A DNA stretch of 64,000 nucleotides from Acholeplasmatales bacterium (GCA_017449215.1 JAFSJY010000064.1:27466-91465); one strand, 5' to 3'. Positions 36,100-44,993 are shown, counted from the first letter of the stretch. Notes: a model not told the origin generated them from the sequence alone. Made by a program: numbers and translations.

Positions 36100-37413
36100 T
36101 TAATCCTTATTTTTTAATTCTTCAAATTTTAAAGCCATAGTAGGATTATTCTTAGTTAATTTCTTAATACTTAAATCCTGAGCCTTATCATTAGCTAATC
36201 TTAAATTATTTTCAGATGATAATAAGGCTTCCTTCGTTTTAGTTAAATGATCTATAGTCTTATCTATTTCTTCTATTGCTTTAGCAAACTTTTCACTAGC
36301 TATTCTATAATTTCTACCAAACTTATCCTTAAAATCATCCATCGCCTCTTCAAAATGAGTAATATCTAGATTTTGAGCTCTAGCCACTGCTAATTCCTGC
36401 TTATATGATAAAGAATTTAAGGCAGCATTTCTTAATAATGTAATCATAGGAATAAAGAATTGTGGTCTTATTACATACATCTTTGGATATTTATATGATA
36501 CATCTACAATTCCTTGATTATATAATTCATTATTAGCCTCTAGCATAGATACTAATACAGCATATTCACAATTCTTTTCATTTCTATCCTTATCTAATTC
36601 CTTAAGGAAATCCTCATTCTTATGCTTAGTAGCAGTTTCAGACATTTCATTTTTCATTTCAAACATAATAGAAATGAATTCAGTACCATCCTTAGATTCT
36701 CTAAAGATATAATCACCCTTACTGCCACTTTTAGCATCATTATCCTTTTCAAAATATGCTTCAGGGAAGGCAGTCATTCTTATTTGATTAAATGATATTT
36801 CGCAATGCTGTTCTAATGTCTCTCCAATCATCTTAGTAGACATCTTTGATTTTAAATCCTTATAATAAGCTATTTCTACATCCTTATCATGTAGCTTATT
36901 TTCATATTCATTCTTAATATTATTTTCTTTAACAATAGCTAAATTTCTTTGGTTTTCCTTTTCACCATTTAATCTTTCTATTTCTAAATCCTTTTTATTT
37001 AATTCTTCATTCTTTTTAGAAATAGCTTCATTTACTGCAAGATCCATGTCCTTCTTACTATTATCAAGCATATGCTTTAAATTATTAATATCAGTGTTTA
37101 ATTTATTAATTTCATTATTCTTTAAAGCTAATGCCTCATTAACTGCCATACTCTTCTCTTTATCAGCATATTCTAATTTTGATTTTAAAGAATTTATTTC
37201 ATCATTTAATTTAGATAAATCTAGATTATATTGATTTACTAATTTAGATTTTTCCAAATCAATAATATTCTTTTGATTTTCCTTTAAATTCTTTTCTCTT
37301 TCTTCTAATTCCTTATGAAATTCAACATTCTTAACCTGAGATAATAATAAAGCATATTCAGATTCATCAACACTAAAAACCTTACCACAATGTGGACATT
37401 TAATTTCGTTCAT
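36100..37413 (-). CDS. DUF2130 protein: zinc ribbon, coiled coil, predicted nuclease domain
   Basis: 437 residues. An N-terminal CPHCG motif may be half of a zinc site. Residues about 35-195 are a long coiled coil with repeated K/E/L/N heptads ([20 protein letters not shown] and similar). The DUF2130 region (about 195-370) holds [20 protein letters not shown] then MKNEMSE and [13 protein letters not shown], considered PD-(D/E)XK nuclease-like (family inference): D in GDY, E-x-K in FEMKNE. The tail is again helical. ATG at 37411-37413 has SD GAGGTG. First gene of the unit with PARG and addBA; a role in DNA metabolism is plausible. Confidence 0.85.
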   Translation of the reverse strand: MNEIKCPHCGKVFSVDESEYALLLSQVKNVEFHKELEEREKNLKENQKNIIDLEKSKLVNQYNLDLSKLNDEINSLKSKLEYADKEKSMAVNEALALKNNEINKLNTDINNLKHMLDNSKKDMDLAVNEAISKKNEELNKKDLEIERLNGEKENQRNLAIVKENNIKNEYENKLHDKDVEIAYYKDLKSKMSTKMIGETLEQHCEISFNQIRMTAFPEAYFEKDNDAKSGSKGDYIFRESKDGTEFISIMFEMKNEMSETATKHKNEDFLKELDKDRNEKNCEYAVLVSMLEANNELYNQGIVDVSYKYPKMYVIRPQFFIPMITLLRNAALNSLSYKQELAVARAQNLDITHFEEAMDDFKDKFGRNYRIASEKFAKAIEEIDKTIDHLTKTKEALLSSENNLRLANDKAQDLSIKKLTKNNPTMALKFEELKNKD

Positions 37414-37523
37414 TACCGTCACCTCAACATACTAATATTTTACAATATTTTAACTACACATAAAATTACAAATTTTATGATTTATTGAAATCGGGATTTC
37501 CATAAAAATAAGTGATAAATAAA

Positions 37524-37555
37524 AATAGCAGATACGAATAAACGTAAATGCTATT
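37524..37555 (-). terminator. Terminator after the PPOX-like gene
   Basis: AATAGCA pairs with TGCTATT around an inner ACG/CGT stem, followed by TTTATTTAT on the - strand. Confidence 0.7.
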
Positions 37556-37566
37556 ATAAATATTAT

Positions 37567-37959
37567 TTAAAATTTAACTGTTCTAGATTCTTTTCCAAAT
37601 TCAGAAAATATAGCTTCTCCACCATCGAAATAATATACCTCTGTATTTCCATCATTTTCACTATACATTCCTCTTAAGCCAGGATTCTTATCTAGCATAT
37701 CCTTCTTTGCCTCAAATCTATCATCTAAAACAAGCTTACCTCTAACTCTAATCCATTTACCATCCTTAAATGCACATAACTCTACGTTAGGATTTCTCTT
37801 AATTTGGTTAGATACATCCTTTACCTTACCTGTTTGAATATATAATTTATTTTCAAATAATTCAAATGTACCAAACGGTCTTACTCTTGGCTTATCTCCA
37901 TCAACTGTCGCTAAATAATATACTCCACAGTCTTTAACAAAATTTAGAATCTCATTCAT
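37567..37959 (-). CDS. Pyridoxamine 5'-phosphate oxidase-like FMN-binding protein
   Basis: A split-barrel protein of 130 residues in the PPOX-like superfamily: YYLATVDGDKPRVRPFGTF near the N-terminus, LYIQTGKVKDVSNQIKRNPN, VELCAFKDGKWIRVRGKLV. These usually bind FMN or F420-like cofactors and carry out redox or, in some, nitroreductase-like reactions. It lacks the full PdxH substrate motifs, so PLP synthesis is not implied. Its start overlaps the upstream GGDEF gene by 8 bases, so expression is coupled to c-di-GMP signalling. Confidence 0.85.
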   Translation of the reverse strand: MNEILNFVKDCGVYYLATVDGDKPRVRPFGTFELFENKLYIQTGKVKDVSNQIKRNPNVELCAFKDGKWIRVRGKLVLDDRFEAKKDMLDKNPGLRGMYSENDGNTEVYYFDGGEAIFSEFGKESRTVKF

Positions 37960-39019
37960 TATTTTTTTCCTCCAATTTATATGATAATAATTCTAATGTT
38001 ATTGCATTAGCGTAATACATAAGTGTAGATATTTCGTTTGTTTCCCATACCTTACCATTTCTTTTTATAGCAAATATCAAATATCCATATATTTCCTCAT
38101 GATGCTTTAATCTTGTCATCAAAAGTGATGCTAAGCCTAATTTCTTTATATCCTCACCAAAGCTTAGCTTTAATACATCAGGTCTATATTCTATTTGAGC
38201 ACGCTCATTTTTAAATATTACATTAGACATATCCGCTCTTTCACTATATTTTTCTAATGTGCATATATCATATAAGCAATTATGTTTATCTATAAAGAAT
38301 ATATTATTTAGATTTAGATTATCTCTTATATATTCGGATATATCCATAATCTTTTGATTATTATCAACATTTGAATTAAATATGATATTTATATTAGACA
38401 TCATAGTAGGTACATCATCATTATACATCTTTTGGATAACTAAATCCTTATGCTTCTCATGAACATAGATTATATAGCAGTTTCTACCCTTTGTTTTACC
38501 TCTATATAATGTCTTATCAGCCATTAGAAATAATTCATTAAAATCTTTAGCATTATCTGGATATAGAGCACAGCCTATTGTTCCAGTAACATATATTTCT
38601 AAATCCTTCGTTGCCTTATGAGTCTTTCTAAATACAGCACCAGTATGATACATATCATCAAAATAGTCATGCAATAAATCATAACTATTCTTTCCAAATA
38701 AAACTATAATGAATTCATCTCCACCAAATCGTCCAACAAGACCAATATCACCAACAAAGTTAATTAAATCATTAGCAACATGTTCTAATACATAATCTCC
38801 AATGGCATGACCATATTTATCATTTACTGATTTGAAATCATCAAGGTCTACTATAGCCATAGAAAAAGGAATGTTGTTATCAATTAAATGCTTAATATAT
38901 TCAAGCATATATTTTCTATTAATTAATCCTGTTAACGAATCTACAACATATTCTATTTTATTTACTTTTAAAATATCAGAAAAATAATCACTATTCTTAA
39001 GCTTTTCTTCTGTATACAT
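37952..39019 (-). CDS. Diguanylate cyclase, GGDEF domain with C-terminal GAF-like domain (copy 2)
   Basis: A 355-residue paralog of the protein at 28381. GGDEF domain at about residues 25-190: DSLTGLINRKYMLEYI, DLDDFKSVNDKYGHAIGD, RFGGDEF, ADKTLYRGKTKGRN. The position of the I-site has GDIGLVGRFGG, not RxxD, so product inhibition through this site is unlikely. The C-terminal ~150 residues resemble a GAF-like sensor. No transmembrane helix. ATG at 39017-39019 follows AGGTGTTATTT. It overlaps the PPOX gene. Confidence 0.92.
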   Translation of the reverse strand: MYTEEKLKNSDYFSDILKVNKIEYVVDSLTGLINRKYMLEYIKHLIDNNIPFSMAIVDLDDFKSVNDKYGHAIGDYVLEHVANDLINFVGDIGLVGRFGGDEFIIVLFGKNSYDLLHDYFDDMYHTGAVFRKTHKATKDLEIYVTGTIGCALYPDNAKDFNELFLMADKTLYRGKTKGRNCYIIYVHEKHKDLVIQKMYNDDVPTMMSNINIIFNSNVDNNQKIMDISEYIRDNLNLNNIFFIDKHNCLYDICTLEKYSERADMSNVIFKNERAQIEYRPDVLKLSFGEDIKKLGLASLLMTRLKHHEEIYGYLIFAIKRNGKVWETNEISTLMYYANAITLELLSYKLEEKNNE

Positions 39020-39103
39020 AAATAACACCTATCTTCTTTTTTATCGTTAATAATATAAGAATATTATAAATGATAATATTACAAAATGAAAGAAAATATA
39101 AAT

Positions 39104-39169
39104 AAGAAAAAAGAAAAAGACCTATTGCTAGGTCTAATCTTCCGCTACTTTTTTGTGTAACTTTATTGC
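39104..39169. repeat. ~60-bp direct repeat, copy 1, with built-in terminator
   Basis: AAGAAAAAGACCTATTG-C-TAGGTCT followed by ATCTTCCGCTACTTTTTT and GTAAC. It matches the element at 40551-40615 at roughly nine of ten positions, same orientation. On the - strand its GACCTA-GCAA-TAGGTC hairpin plus TTTTTCTTTTTT makes a terminator for the Nudix gene. Confidence 0.85.
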
Positions 39170-39193
39170 TAACGGCTAGCCGAAAGTTTATTT

Positions 39194-39712
39194 TTAAATT
39201 ATACCTTCATCAATTAATATATTTATCAGTTTAACTTGTCTTTCAAAACAATGAACATCTCTTACTGAAGCTCCATTATGATTATTACTTAAATTAGTTT
39301 CTATTGCTTTTTTAGCATCTACAAATTCTAATACAAATTCTTCCTCTATTTCATCATTATCCAATGATTGACCTAAAATATTATTTGTAACATCACATAA
39401 GTAATAATAATTTTCTTGAATAAATATATCTTCAATTTTCCCATTTTCTTTTCTGATTACTAAGCCATATTCTTTTATTGAATCCTTGATAACTTCAAGT
39501 CCAACTTCTTCTTTAACCTCTCTTATTAAAGCATCTTCTTTAGTTTCATTAGATTCAATGCCACCACCTGGAAATTGGTAATAGTTATATTTTTTAGAAT
39601 ATACCAATGCAATTTTATTGTCTTTTATAATTATCGCTCTTGCAGATGGTCTTTTGCCAACAGTTCCATTTTCTTTATAATTTTTATAATCTATTTCAAA
39701 TAATAGTCTCAT
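39194..39712 (-). CDS. Nudix hydrolase
   Basis: Hydrolyses nucleoside diphosphates linked to another moiety. The 172 residues have the Nudix box in GGGIESNETKEDALIREV followed by KEEVGL (G-x5-E-x7-RE-V-x-EE-x-GL), residues about 48-70, with the expected metal-binding Glu. Substrate not predictable; extra C-terminal helices (AIETNLSNNHNGASVRD) may set specificity. It belongs to the small module between the two 60-bp repeats, 73 bases after the DUF2442-XRE gene. Confidence 0.9.
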   Translation of the reverse strand: MRLLFEIDYKNYKENGTVGKRPSARAIIIKDNKIALVYSKKYNYYQFPGGGIESNETKEDALIREVKEEVGLEVIKDSIKEYGLVIRKENGKIEDIFIQENYYYLCDVTNNILGQSLDNDEIEEEFVLEFVDAKKAIETNLSNNHNGASVRDVHCFERQVKLINILIDEGII

Positions 39713-39785
39713 AAATCATCTTCTTTCTCAAATGTTTTCTATTTTTCATCATAATTGATATTATTTCTTCATCTTTTCTCAAAAA

Positions 39786-40244
39786 CTATTCAAAGGAAAG
39801 CTTAAGTTGTAAACCTAAGCCTTTTGCTATTTTTTTTAGCATTCTTACTGAAGGATTCATGCATCCTCTTTCAATTTTCGATAAATCTGATTGATCTATT
39901 CCTGCTTTCATTGCTAATTCTTCTTGTGACATGAATTGCTCTAACCTCTTTTGCTTTATTTGATAGCCTATAACAAAATTTGAAATATCGGTATCATCAT
40001 ATTCATTCGTCACATCAACACCATCTTCATAGACAGTTTCTCCTTCGATATCTAATTCATCATTCCATACAACTCCTCCGCCTATTAAATGTCCTTTTAA
40101 AAATAGTTTTCTATCTTTTAAAGCATTCAATTGTGGAAACTTTTTGGCTAAAGTTAAGATATCATATCTTTTAACAGAACCATCAATAAAAAATAAATCA
40201 AATAAAGTTTTTTCTTTTAAAATCAATTTAATAGCTTCAATCAT
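39786..40244 (-). CDS. DUF2442 domain fused to XRE helix-turn-helix
   Basis: 152 residues. The N-terminal ~80 (LFDLFFIDGSVKRYDI, KDRKLFLKGHLIGGGVVWND, LDIEGETVYEDGVDV) fit DUF2442. The C-terminal ~60 are an XRE HTH: KQKRLEQFMSQEELAMKAGI, DQSDLSKIERGCMNPSVRML. DUF2442 and DUF4160 genes are often paired, in a toxin-antitoxin-like layout. Here the DUF4160 coding sequence ends 2 bases upstream and no SD precedes this ATG, so it depends on translation of that gene. It probably binds the palindrome in the module's promoter. Confidence 0.88.
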   Translation of the reverse strand: MIEAIKLILKEKTLFDLFFIDGSVKRYDILTLAKKFPQLNALKDRKLFLKGHLIGGGVVWNDELDIEGETVYEDGVDVTNEYDDTDISNFVIGYQIKQKRLEQFMSQEELAMKAGIDQSDLSKIERGCMNPSVRMLKKIAKGLGLQLKLSFE

Positions 40245-40246
40245 AA

Positions 40247-40501
40247 TTACTGTAGTGGTGGAAGCTTTTTATAAACTTCACTATCCCACATCTCCTTTAA
40301 TTCATTTTTTTACTTCAAAATAAATTCTTTTACTAATGATGCACCATTTTTAGGGAAGATTCCTTTATATATTTCACCATTTTCAATATAGAAAATAGCT
40401 TCATATTCTCCGTATATAGCATGAATATGTGGCGGATTATGTTCTTTACTAGTCAAATGCATCAATATAATAATACCATAAAATGACGAAATCGTCGGCA
40501 T
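40247..40501 (-). pseudogene. DUF4160 gene with an in-frame stop
   Basis: ATG at 40499-40501 has a strong SD (AAAGGAG). It reads MPTISSFYGIIILMHLTSKE, then HNPPHIHAIYGEYEA, the DUF4160 core, for 63 codons to TAA at 40310-40312. Beyond that, the same frame continues KNELKEMWDSEVYKKLPPLQ and a second TAA at 40247-40249, which is exactly the usual DUF4160 C-terminus. So one codon (probably a Tyr TAT/TAC) has become TAA. Either a recent nonsense mutation, a functional truncation or a sequencing error. Core residues are intact. Confidence 0.75.
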
Positions 40502-40523
40502 ACTCCATCTCCTTTCAATACTT

Positions 40524-40552
40524 ATTATAGGGGATATATACCCTATTGTCAA
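40524..40552 (-). promoter_or_regulatory. Consensus promoter of the DUF4160/DUF2442-XRE module
   Basis: TTGACA (40547-40552) and TATAAT (40524-40529) with 17-base spacing on the - strand, the best promoter in the window. Confidence 0.9.
40527..40546. promoter_or_regulatory. 20-bp palindromic operator inside the promoter spacer
   Basis: ATAGGG-G-ATATAT-A-CCCTAT, nine of ten base pairs symmetric, fills the spacer and touches the -10 box. This is where an autorepressor such as the XRE protein of the module would bind. Confidence 0.75.
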
Positions 40553-40615
40553 GAATAAAGAAAAAGACCTATTGTTAGGTCTCTATCTTTCGCTACTTTT
40601 TATGTAACATTTATG
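40551..40615. repeat. ~60-bp direct repeat, copy 2, with built-in terminator
   Basis: Same orientation and about nine-tenths identical to 39104-39169. On the - strand GACCTA-ACAA-TAGGTC then TTTTTCTTT can terminate tRNA-Gln transcripts. Confidence 0.85.
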
Positions 40616-40616
40616 C

Positions 40617-40647
40617 AAAACAGGTTTGTCTTGCGACAAATCGTTTT
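40617..40647 (-). terminator. Hairpin 3' of tRNA-Gln
   Basis: AAAAC and TTTGTC pair with GACAAA and GTTTT around a GCAA tetraloop, followed by TTTTGC. Probably processing or terminator hairpin before the stronger terminator in the repeat. Confidence 0.55.
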
Positions 40648-40658
40648 GATTTTACAGA

Positions 40659-40733
40659 TGGCAGGACCAGCTAGATTCGAACTAGCGCATGAGGGAGTCA
40701 AAGTCCCTTGCCTTACCGCTTGGCTATGATCCT
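40659..40733 (-). tRNA. tRNA-Gln (anticodon UUG)
   Basis: A 75-base tRNA with encoded CCA. Acceptor AGGATCA pairs with TGGTCCT (one G-U); the D-arm AGCCAAGCGGTAAGGC, the anticodon arm GGGACTTTGACTCCC with UUG, and the T-arm GCTAGTTCGAATCTAGC are all formed. This reads CAA (and by wobble CAG). Confidence 0.97.
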
Positions 40734-40763
40734 ATTTAAGGACTTATTTTTTTGTCCTTAATC

Positions 40764-40792
40764 ATTGTACAAGATATTAATTACTTTTGCAA
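40764..40792 (-). promoter_or_regulatory. Promoter of tRNA-Gln
   Basis: TTGCAA (40787-40792) and TACAAT (40764-40769), spacing 17, on the - strand. An AAGGAC/GTCCTT hairpin lies between it and the tRNA. Confidence 0.75.
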
Positions 40793-40800
40793 GTATTAAT

Positions 40801-41754
40801 TTAATCTTCTGGATTACTATTTTTATATTCTTGGACTAATTTATTGACATCATCCAAAAATAAAGGTAATTTATCCCAAGAACCCAAGGATGCACCTGAA
40901 GCTTTTGCGTGTCCACCACCGCCCCACTTCTCGGCAAGCTTATTAATAATAGGTCCTCTACTTCTTAATCTTATTCTTATTTCACCAGGATATTCAATAA
41001 ATAAAGCCCATACAGGACATTCCTTTATAGTGGAAATTGTTGATACCTGATTTGCTGCTTCCTCATTAGTAACACCAAATTCTTCAATAATGTTTCTAGG
41101 CATTTTTAAATATGCAAAGCCTTCTTTTGTTGTTTCAAAATGAGTTAAGCAATATCCCTTTAGTTTTAATGATGCTAAAGATTCAACAGATAATTTATTA
41201 TCAATATATCCTAAGCTAATACCAGAATCAACTAATTCACCAGCAGCTAGGAATGTATCCTTCTTAACACTATCAAATCTAAATCTACCTGTATCAGTAA
41301 GAATACCTACATATAAAGCCTCTGCAGCCTTTGGTGTCATTTTTAATTCATCCTTAAATTTTTCGTAAAATTCAGTGATGATTTGAGCACACGCAGGAGA
41401 TTTATCATCTACATATTCATAATCACAGAATGAATCAACATTAATATGATGATCAATTTTAATTGTATAATCACAATTCTTAAATCTTTGATCAGATACT
41501 CTATCTCCATTAGCTATATCAACACAAATACCAAGTGAGCCTTTAAAATCCTCATCCTTTGCCATTTCTGGCTTTCCAATAAATGAAACATAATCACTTA
41601 CCTCTCCAGTAACGATTACTTTCTTTTCTGGATATGTTTCCTTTATTATTCTAGCTAAACCATATTGGCTACCAATACAATCTCCATCTGGTCTAACATG
41701 TCCAAAGATTAATATTTTATTATATTCCTTTATCTTATTTAATATAAATTCCAT
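40801..41754 (-). CDS. nrnA: DHH/DHHA1 phosphoesterase (NrnA-like oligoribonuclease / pAp phosphatase)
   Basis: NrnA degrades short RNA oligomers (including pGpG) and dephosphorylates pAp. The 317 residues have motif I FGHVRPDGDCIGSQYGL, motif II GICVDIANGDRV, the DHH motif IKIDHHINVDSF, and the DHHA1 Gly-rich GGGGHAKASGASLG at the C-terminus. The earlier in-frame codons are discarded: ATG at 41752-41754 follows GGGAG. In this organism it could complete c-di-GMP breakdown after the HD-GYP enzyme (inference). Lies downstream of the MBL gene. Confidence 0.92.
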   Translation of the reverse strand: MEFILNKIKEYNKILIFGHVRPDGDCIGSQYGLARIIKETYPEKKVIVTGEVSDYVSFIGKPEMAKDEDFKGSLGICVDIANGDRVSDQRFKNCDYTIKIDHHINVDSFCDYEYVDDKSPACAQIITEFYEKFKDELKMTPKAAEALYVGILTDTGRFRFDSVKKDTFLAAGELVDSGISLGYIDNKLSVESLASLKLKGYCLTHFETTKEGFAYLKMPRNIIEEFGVTNEEAANQVSTISTIKECPVWALFIEYPGEIRIRLRSRGPIINKLAEKWGGGGHAKASGASLGSWDKLPLFLDDVNKLVQEYKNSNPED

Positions 41755-41765
41755 ATTACTCCCTT

Positions 41766-43103
41766 CTAAAGAGGGTAATCCTCTCTTAGCTCGGCAAGAT
41801 ACCATTCAGTTAATTCCTTCTCGGTTGGGTTTGTTTTATCGCCCTTATACCAAGTTTTAGTACCTTCAAATTTATGATTATTATACCATGTAGTTTCGGT
41901 ATATCTCAAATTCTTTTCAGCTTCGTAATCAATTGTAAATCCTTCTAATGTATAATTAGTAGTTACACCTAATCCTTGAACACCAACATTAGTTCCATCT
42001 AAATCTAAAACTATAGTACCCATTGTTCCATTGAAATAAACATTATTAGTAAAATATAGCATAGTCGCTACAGCTCTTGGGAATGGATGATCAGATTCAC
42101 CAATTGCCGCACTTACGAAACAATAATCAGGATTTATTATTTTTAATAGCGCCATTCTATTTCCACCATTTGTTGAGTTAGCACCTGATGTTTTATTATT
42201 AGCACTACCTACATCAGTTCCATGATGGCAAGCCTTATAAATAACTGTATCTTCCTTTTTAACATCCTTTAAAGATGTTTCATTGGCGTGTTCTACTAAT
42301 GTTTTCTCACCAGTATCCTCTAAGTCACCAGCACAGAATAGCTTTGTGTTTTTATAAGTAAATAGAGTAGCTACGCTATATTCATTATAATTTACATCAC
42401 TAATAGTATTAGCATCTGTACTCTTAGATAAATAATTAAATGTATCAATTATTTCAATATTTAAATCACCAAATTGAATTTTATTATCTAATCCATCTAA
42501 ATGCTTAACAGATTCATATGCAGGATAATAATTAGCTCCTAAATTAATATATTTAGTTCTTAATTCATTATAAGATGAATACATTGCATTGCTAGTTCTT
42601 ACATGACCAAAATCAACGATATTAGAAATTGTAGATACATTATCTAATGCCTTAGCACCTGTATCCTTACTACTCATCTTTGTTAATCCACCCATATGGT
42701 CTGAATGGCAATGGGTAACAACTAATAAATCTAAATTCTTATCGCTAGAAATATGTGAATCAACAAAGTTTCTTACAAATTCACCATCACCAGCATCACC
42801 AGCATCAATTAACACATCATAATCACCATACTTGATAAATAGTGAATCTCCATATTTATCACGCATTTCAATTGAATAAATTTGGATATCTCCATTTACA
42901 GTAATAGGTGTATCCTTTACCTCACTATTTTGGTTCTCGTTCTTACTAAACCACTTATCAAAATATCCATTCTTATATAATATAAATCCGCCAACAGCTA
43001 AACCAACAATTAATAATACTAAGATTATAAATAATATTGGGCTTTTCTTAGCTACCTTCTTAGCTGTTCTTACGGCTTGTTTCTTTTGTCTTTTTGTCGC
43101 CAT
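41766..43103 (-). CDS. Membrane-anchored metallo-beta-lactamase-fold hydrolase (ComEC C-terminal type)
   Basis: 445 residues. A basic N-terminus and a single membrane helix (about 24-46, ILFIILVLLIVGLAVGGF) are followed by an extracytoplasmic MBL domain: VLIDAGDAGDGEF, VVTHCHSDHMGG near 131 (HxHxDH), LFCAGDLED, KACHHGTDVGS and DHPFPRAV. This pattern matches the nuclease-like MBL part of ComEC and related secreted proteins. There is no ComEC channel domain, so it is an independent enzyme, perhaps acting on DNA or phosphodiesters outside the cell. The last ~70 residues are Trp/Tyr-rich. Confidence 0.88.
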   Translation of the reverse strand: MATKRQKKQAVRTAKKVAKKSPILFIILVLLIVGLAVGGFILYKNGYFDKWFSKNENQNSEVKDTPITVNGDIQIYSIEMRDKYGDSLFIKYGDYDVLIDAGDAGDGEFVRNFVDSHISSDKNLDLLVVTHCHSDHMGGLTKMSSKDTGAKALDNVSTISNIVDFGHVRTSNAMYSSYNELRTKYINLGANYYPAYESVKHLDGLDNKIQFGDLNIEIIDTFNYLSKSTDANTISDVNYNEYSVATLFTYKNTKLFCAGDLEDTGEKTLVEHANETSLKDVKKEDTVIYKACHHGTDVGSANNKTSGANSTNGGNRMALLKIINPDYCFVSAAIGESDHPFPRAVATMLYFTNNVYFNGTMGTIVLDLDGTNVGVQGLGVTTNYTLEGFTIDYEAEKNLRYTETTWYNNHKFEGTKTWYKGDKTNPTEKELTEWYLAELREDYPL

Positions 43104-43143
43104 AATAATAACCTCTCACACACTCTTTAATTTTATCATAAAA

Positions 43144-43167
43144 TTAAAAAGCTGCACACGCAGCTTT
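43144..43167 (-). terminator. Terminator after pth
   Basis: AAAGCTGC-GTGT-GCAGCTTT followed by TTAATTTTA on the - strand. Confidence 0.85.
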
Positions 43168-43169
43168 AA

Positions 43170-43736
43170 TTATTTTGTAGAATATTTTGAAGCAATTTTC
43201 ATGAAGTCGATACCACTAATAAAATCTTCAATAGCCTCTACTGCTAAATCAGCTGATTGGTTAATAGTAGCCATATCTTCTTCATTAAATTTTTTTAATA
43301 CCCAATCAACAACAGAAATGTTAGGATCTCTATCAATTCCTATTTTGATTCTTTTATATTCTTCAGTACCTAGATGCTGGGCTATGTTTTTATGACCATT
43401 ATGGCCACCAGCACTTCCCTTTGCTCTAAGTCTTAATCTTCCTAATCTTGAATCTAAATCATCACTAACAACTAAAATATCATCAATTTCGATTTTATAG
43501 AAATTCTTTACTAATATTACTGACTCACCAGATAGATTCATATATGTCATAGGCTTTAATAGGATTGCTTTTTCACCATTTAATGTTATTTGAGCAATCT
43601 CACCCTTTAGTTTAGCATTTAGCTTAAAATCAACATTGTTCTTTTCTGCAAATTTATCTAAAACTATAAATCCACAGTTATGTCTTGTATTAGCATATGA
43701 AGATCCAGGATTTCCAAGACCTACAATTAATTTCAT
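43170..43736 (-). CDS. pth: Peptidyl-tRNA hydrolase
   Basis: Rescues peptidyl-tRNA dropped by ribosomes. The 188-residue product begins MKLIVGLGNPGSSYANTRHN with the catalytic His in TRHNCGF, then KPMTYMNLSGESV, the catalytic Asp in VVSDDLD and GSAGGHNGHKNI. The frame runs further upstream into prs but that part is not Pth; the ATG at 43734-43736 lies one base after the prs stop. Order prs-pth is common in Bacillota. Confidence 0.96.
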   Translation of the reverse strand: MKLIVGLGNPGSSYANTRHNCGFIVLDKFAEKNNVDFKLNAKLKGEIAQITLNGEKAILLKPMTYMNLSGESVILVKNFYKIEIDDILVVSDDLDSRLGRLRLRAKGSAGGHNGHKNIAQHLGTEEYKRIKIGIDRDPNISVVDWVLKKFNEEDMATINQSADLAVEAIEDFISGIDFMKIASKYSTK

Positions 43737-43737
43737 A

Positions 43738-44721
43738 TTATAATAATTCTCTCTTGCTCTTGTCGTAAGAATATGTGAATAAACCAGATAATGGTTCATC
43801 AGATAAGATTCTTAAGATACCATGACCTAATAATTGACCAACAGATAATACCTTAATCTTATCAATCTTCTTAGATTCAGCTAACTTAATAGTGTTAGTA
43901 ATAATTAATTCCTTAATACAAGAATTTTGAATTCTTTCAATAGCAGGACCAGATAATACACCATGAGTACATGCTGCATAAACCTCAGTAGCGCCAGCCT
44001 TCATTAAAGCTTCAGCACCGATAGTTAATGTACCACAAGTATCACACATATCATCTACTAATAAGCATGTCTTGCCCTTAACATCACCAATTATATTCAT
44101 AACCTCGGCCTTGTTAGGTTCAGGTCTTCTCTTGTCAATAATTGCAATTGTTGTATCTAATACCTTAGCGAACTCTCTAGCACGAGTTGTTCCACCATGG
44201 TCTGGTGATACTACAACTAAATTATCTAAGTGCTTATCCATTACATAATTTGATAAGATAGGTAAGCCCATGAAGTTATCAACTGGAATATCGAAGAAGC
44301 CTTGCTCTTGAGCAGCATGGATATCCATTGTGATAACACGGTCAGCACCAGCAACCTGTAATAGGTCAGCAACTAGCTTAGCAGAAATAGGTTGACGGCT
44401 TCTAGCCTTTCTATCCTGACGGCTGTATCCATAATAAGGAATAACTAAATTAATTGACTTTGCAGAAGCTCTCTTTAAAGCATCACACATAATTAATAAT
44501 TCCATTAAGTGATCATTAACTGGAGCTGATGTAGGTTGAACAACGAAAATGTTATGACCTCTTACTGTTTCGTTAATTTGTACATTGATTTCACCATCAG
44601 CGAAATGAAGTACATCACAGCTAGATAGAGGTACACCTACTGCATCTGCGATTTCTTGTGCAAGTTCAACATTTGATGTTAGACTAAAAATTTTAACTTT
44701 CTTTCCCAATAAAATTGACAT
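43738..44721 (-). CDS. prs: Ribose-phosphate pyrophosphokinase
   Basis: Makes PRPP from ribose 5-phosphate and ATP for nucleotide, His and Trp synthesis. The 327 residues include [34 protein letters not shown] (catalytic flexible region), the metal-binding [12 protein letters not shown], and the PRPP loop [14 protein letters not shown]. Length and motifs are of class I. SD GGGAGGAAA lies 5 bases before ATG. Followed directly by pth. Confidence 0.96.
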   Translation of the reverse strand: MSILLGKKVKIFSLTSNVELAQEIADAVGVPLSSCDVLHFADGEINVQINETVRGHNIFVVQPTSAPVNDHLMELLIMCDALKRASAKSINLVIPYYGYSRQDRKARSRQPISAKLVADLLQVAGADRVITMDIHAAQEQGFFDIPVDNFMGLPILSNYVMDKHLDNLVVVSPDHGGTTRAREFAKVLDTTIAIIDKRRPEPNKAEVMNIIGDVKGKTCLLVDDMCDTCGTLTIGAEALMKAGATEVYAACTHGVLSGPAIERIQNSCIKELIITNTIKLAESKKIDKIKVLSVGQLLGHGILRILSDEPLSGLFTYSYDKSKRELL

Positions 44722-44798
44722 GAGAATTTCCTCCCGAGTTTTAAATTAAAGTTATTTTTAAATCAAAGTTAATATATGTAATATATTATACCGTATGT

Positions 44799-44807
44799 AT
44801 TATATCA
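44799..44807 (-). promoter_or_regulatory. Extended -10 promoter of prs
   Basis: TGA-TATAAT on the - strand, about 75 bases before the prs start. No convincing -35. Confidence 0.55.
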
Positions 44808-44993
44808 CAACGAAAATTAAATTAGAAATAGAAAATGCATTCAAGAAAAAAAACATTCAGTTACTAGTTCATAATCATACTTTTTTGTTGGTTTAATCTT
44901 AATATCTGAAAATTTTTAGCCATTTTCGCTAATTTTGGACTATGGTTTAGAACTAAAAACAATAAAATTGCTTTATAATTAATTTTTTTACAT

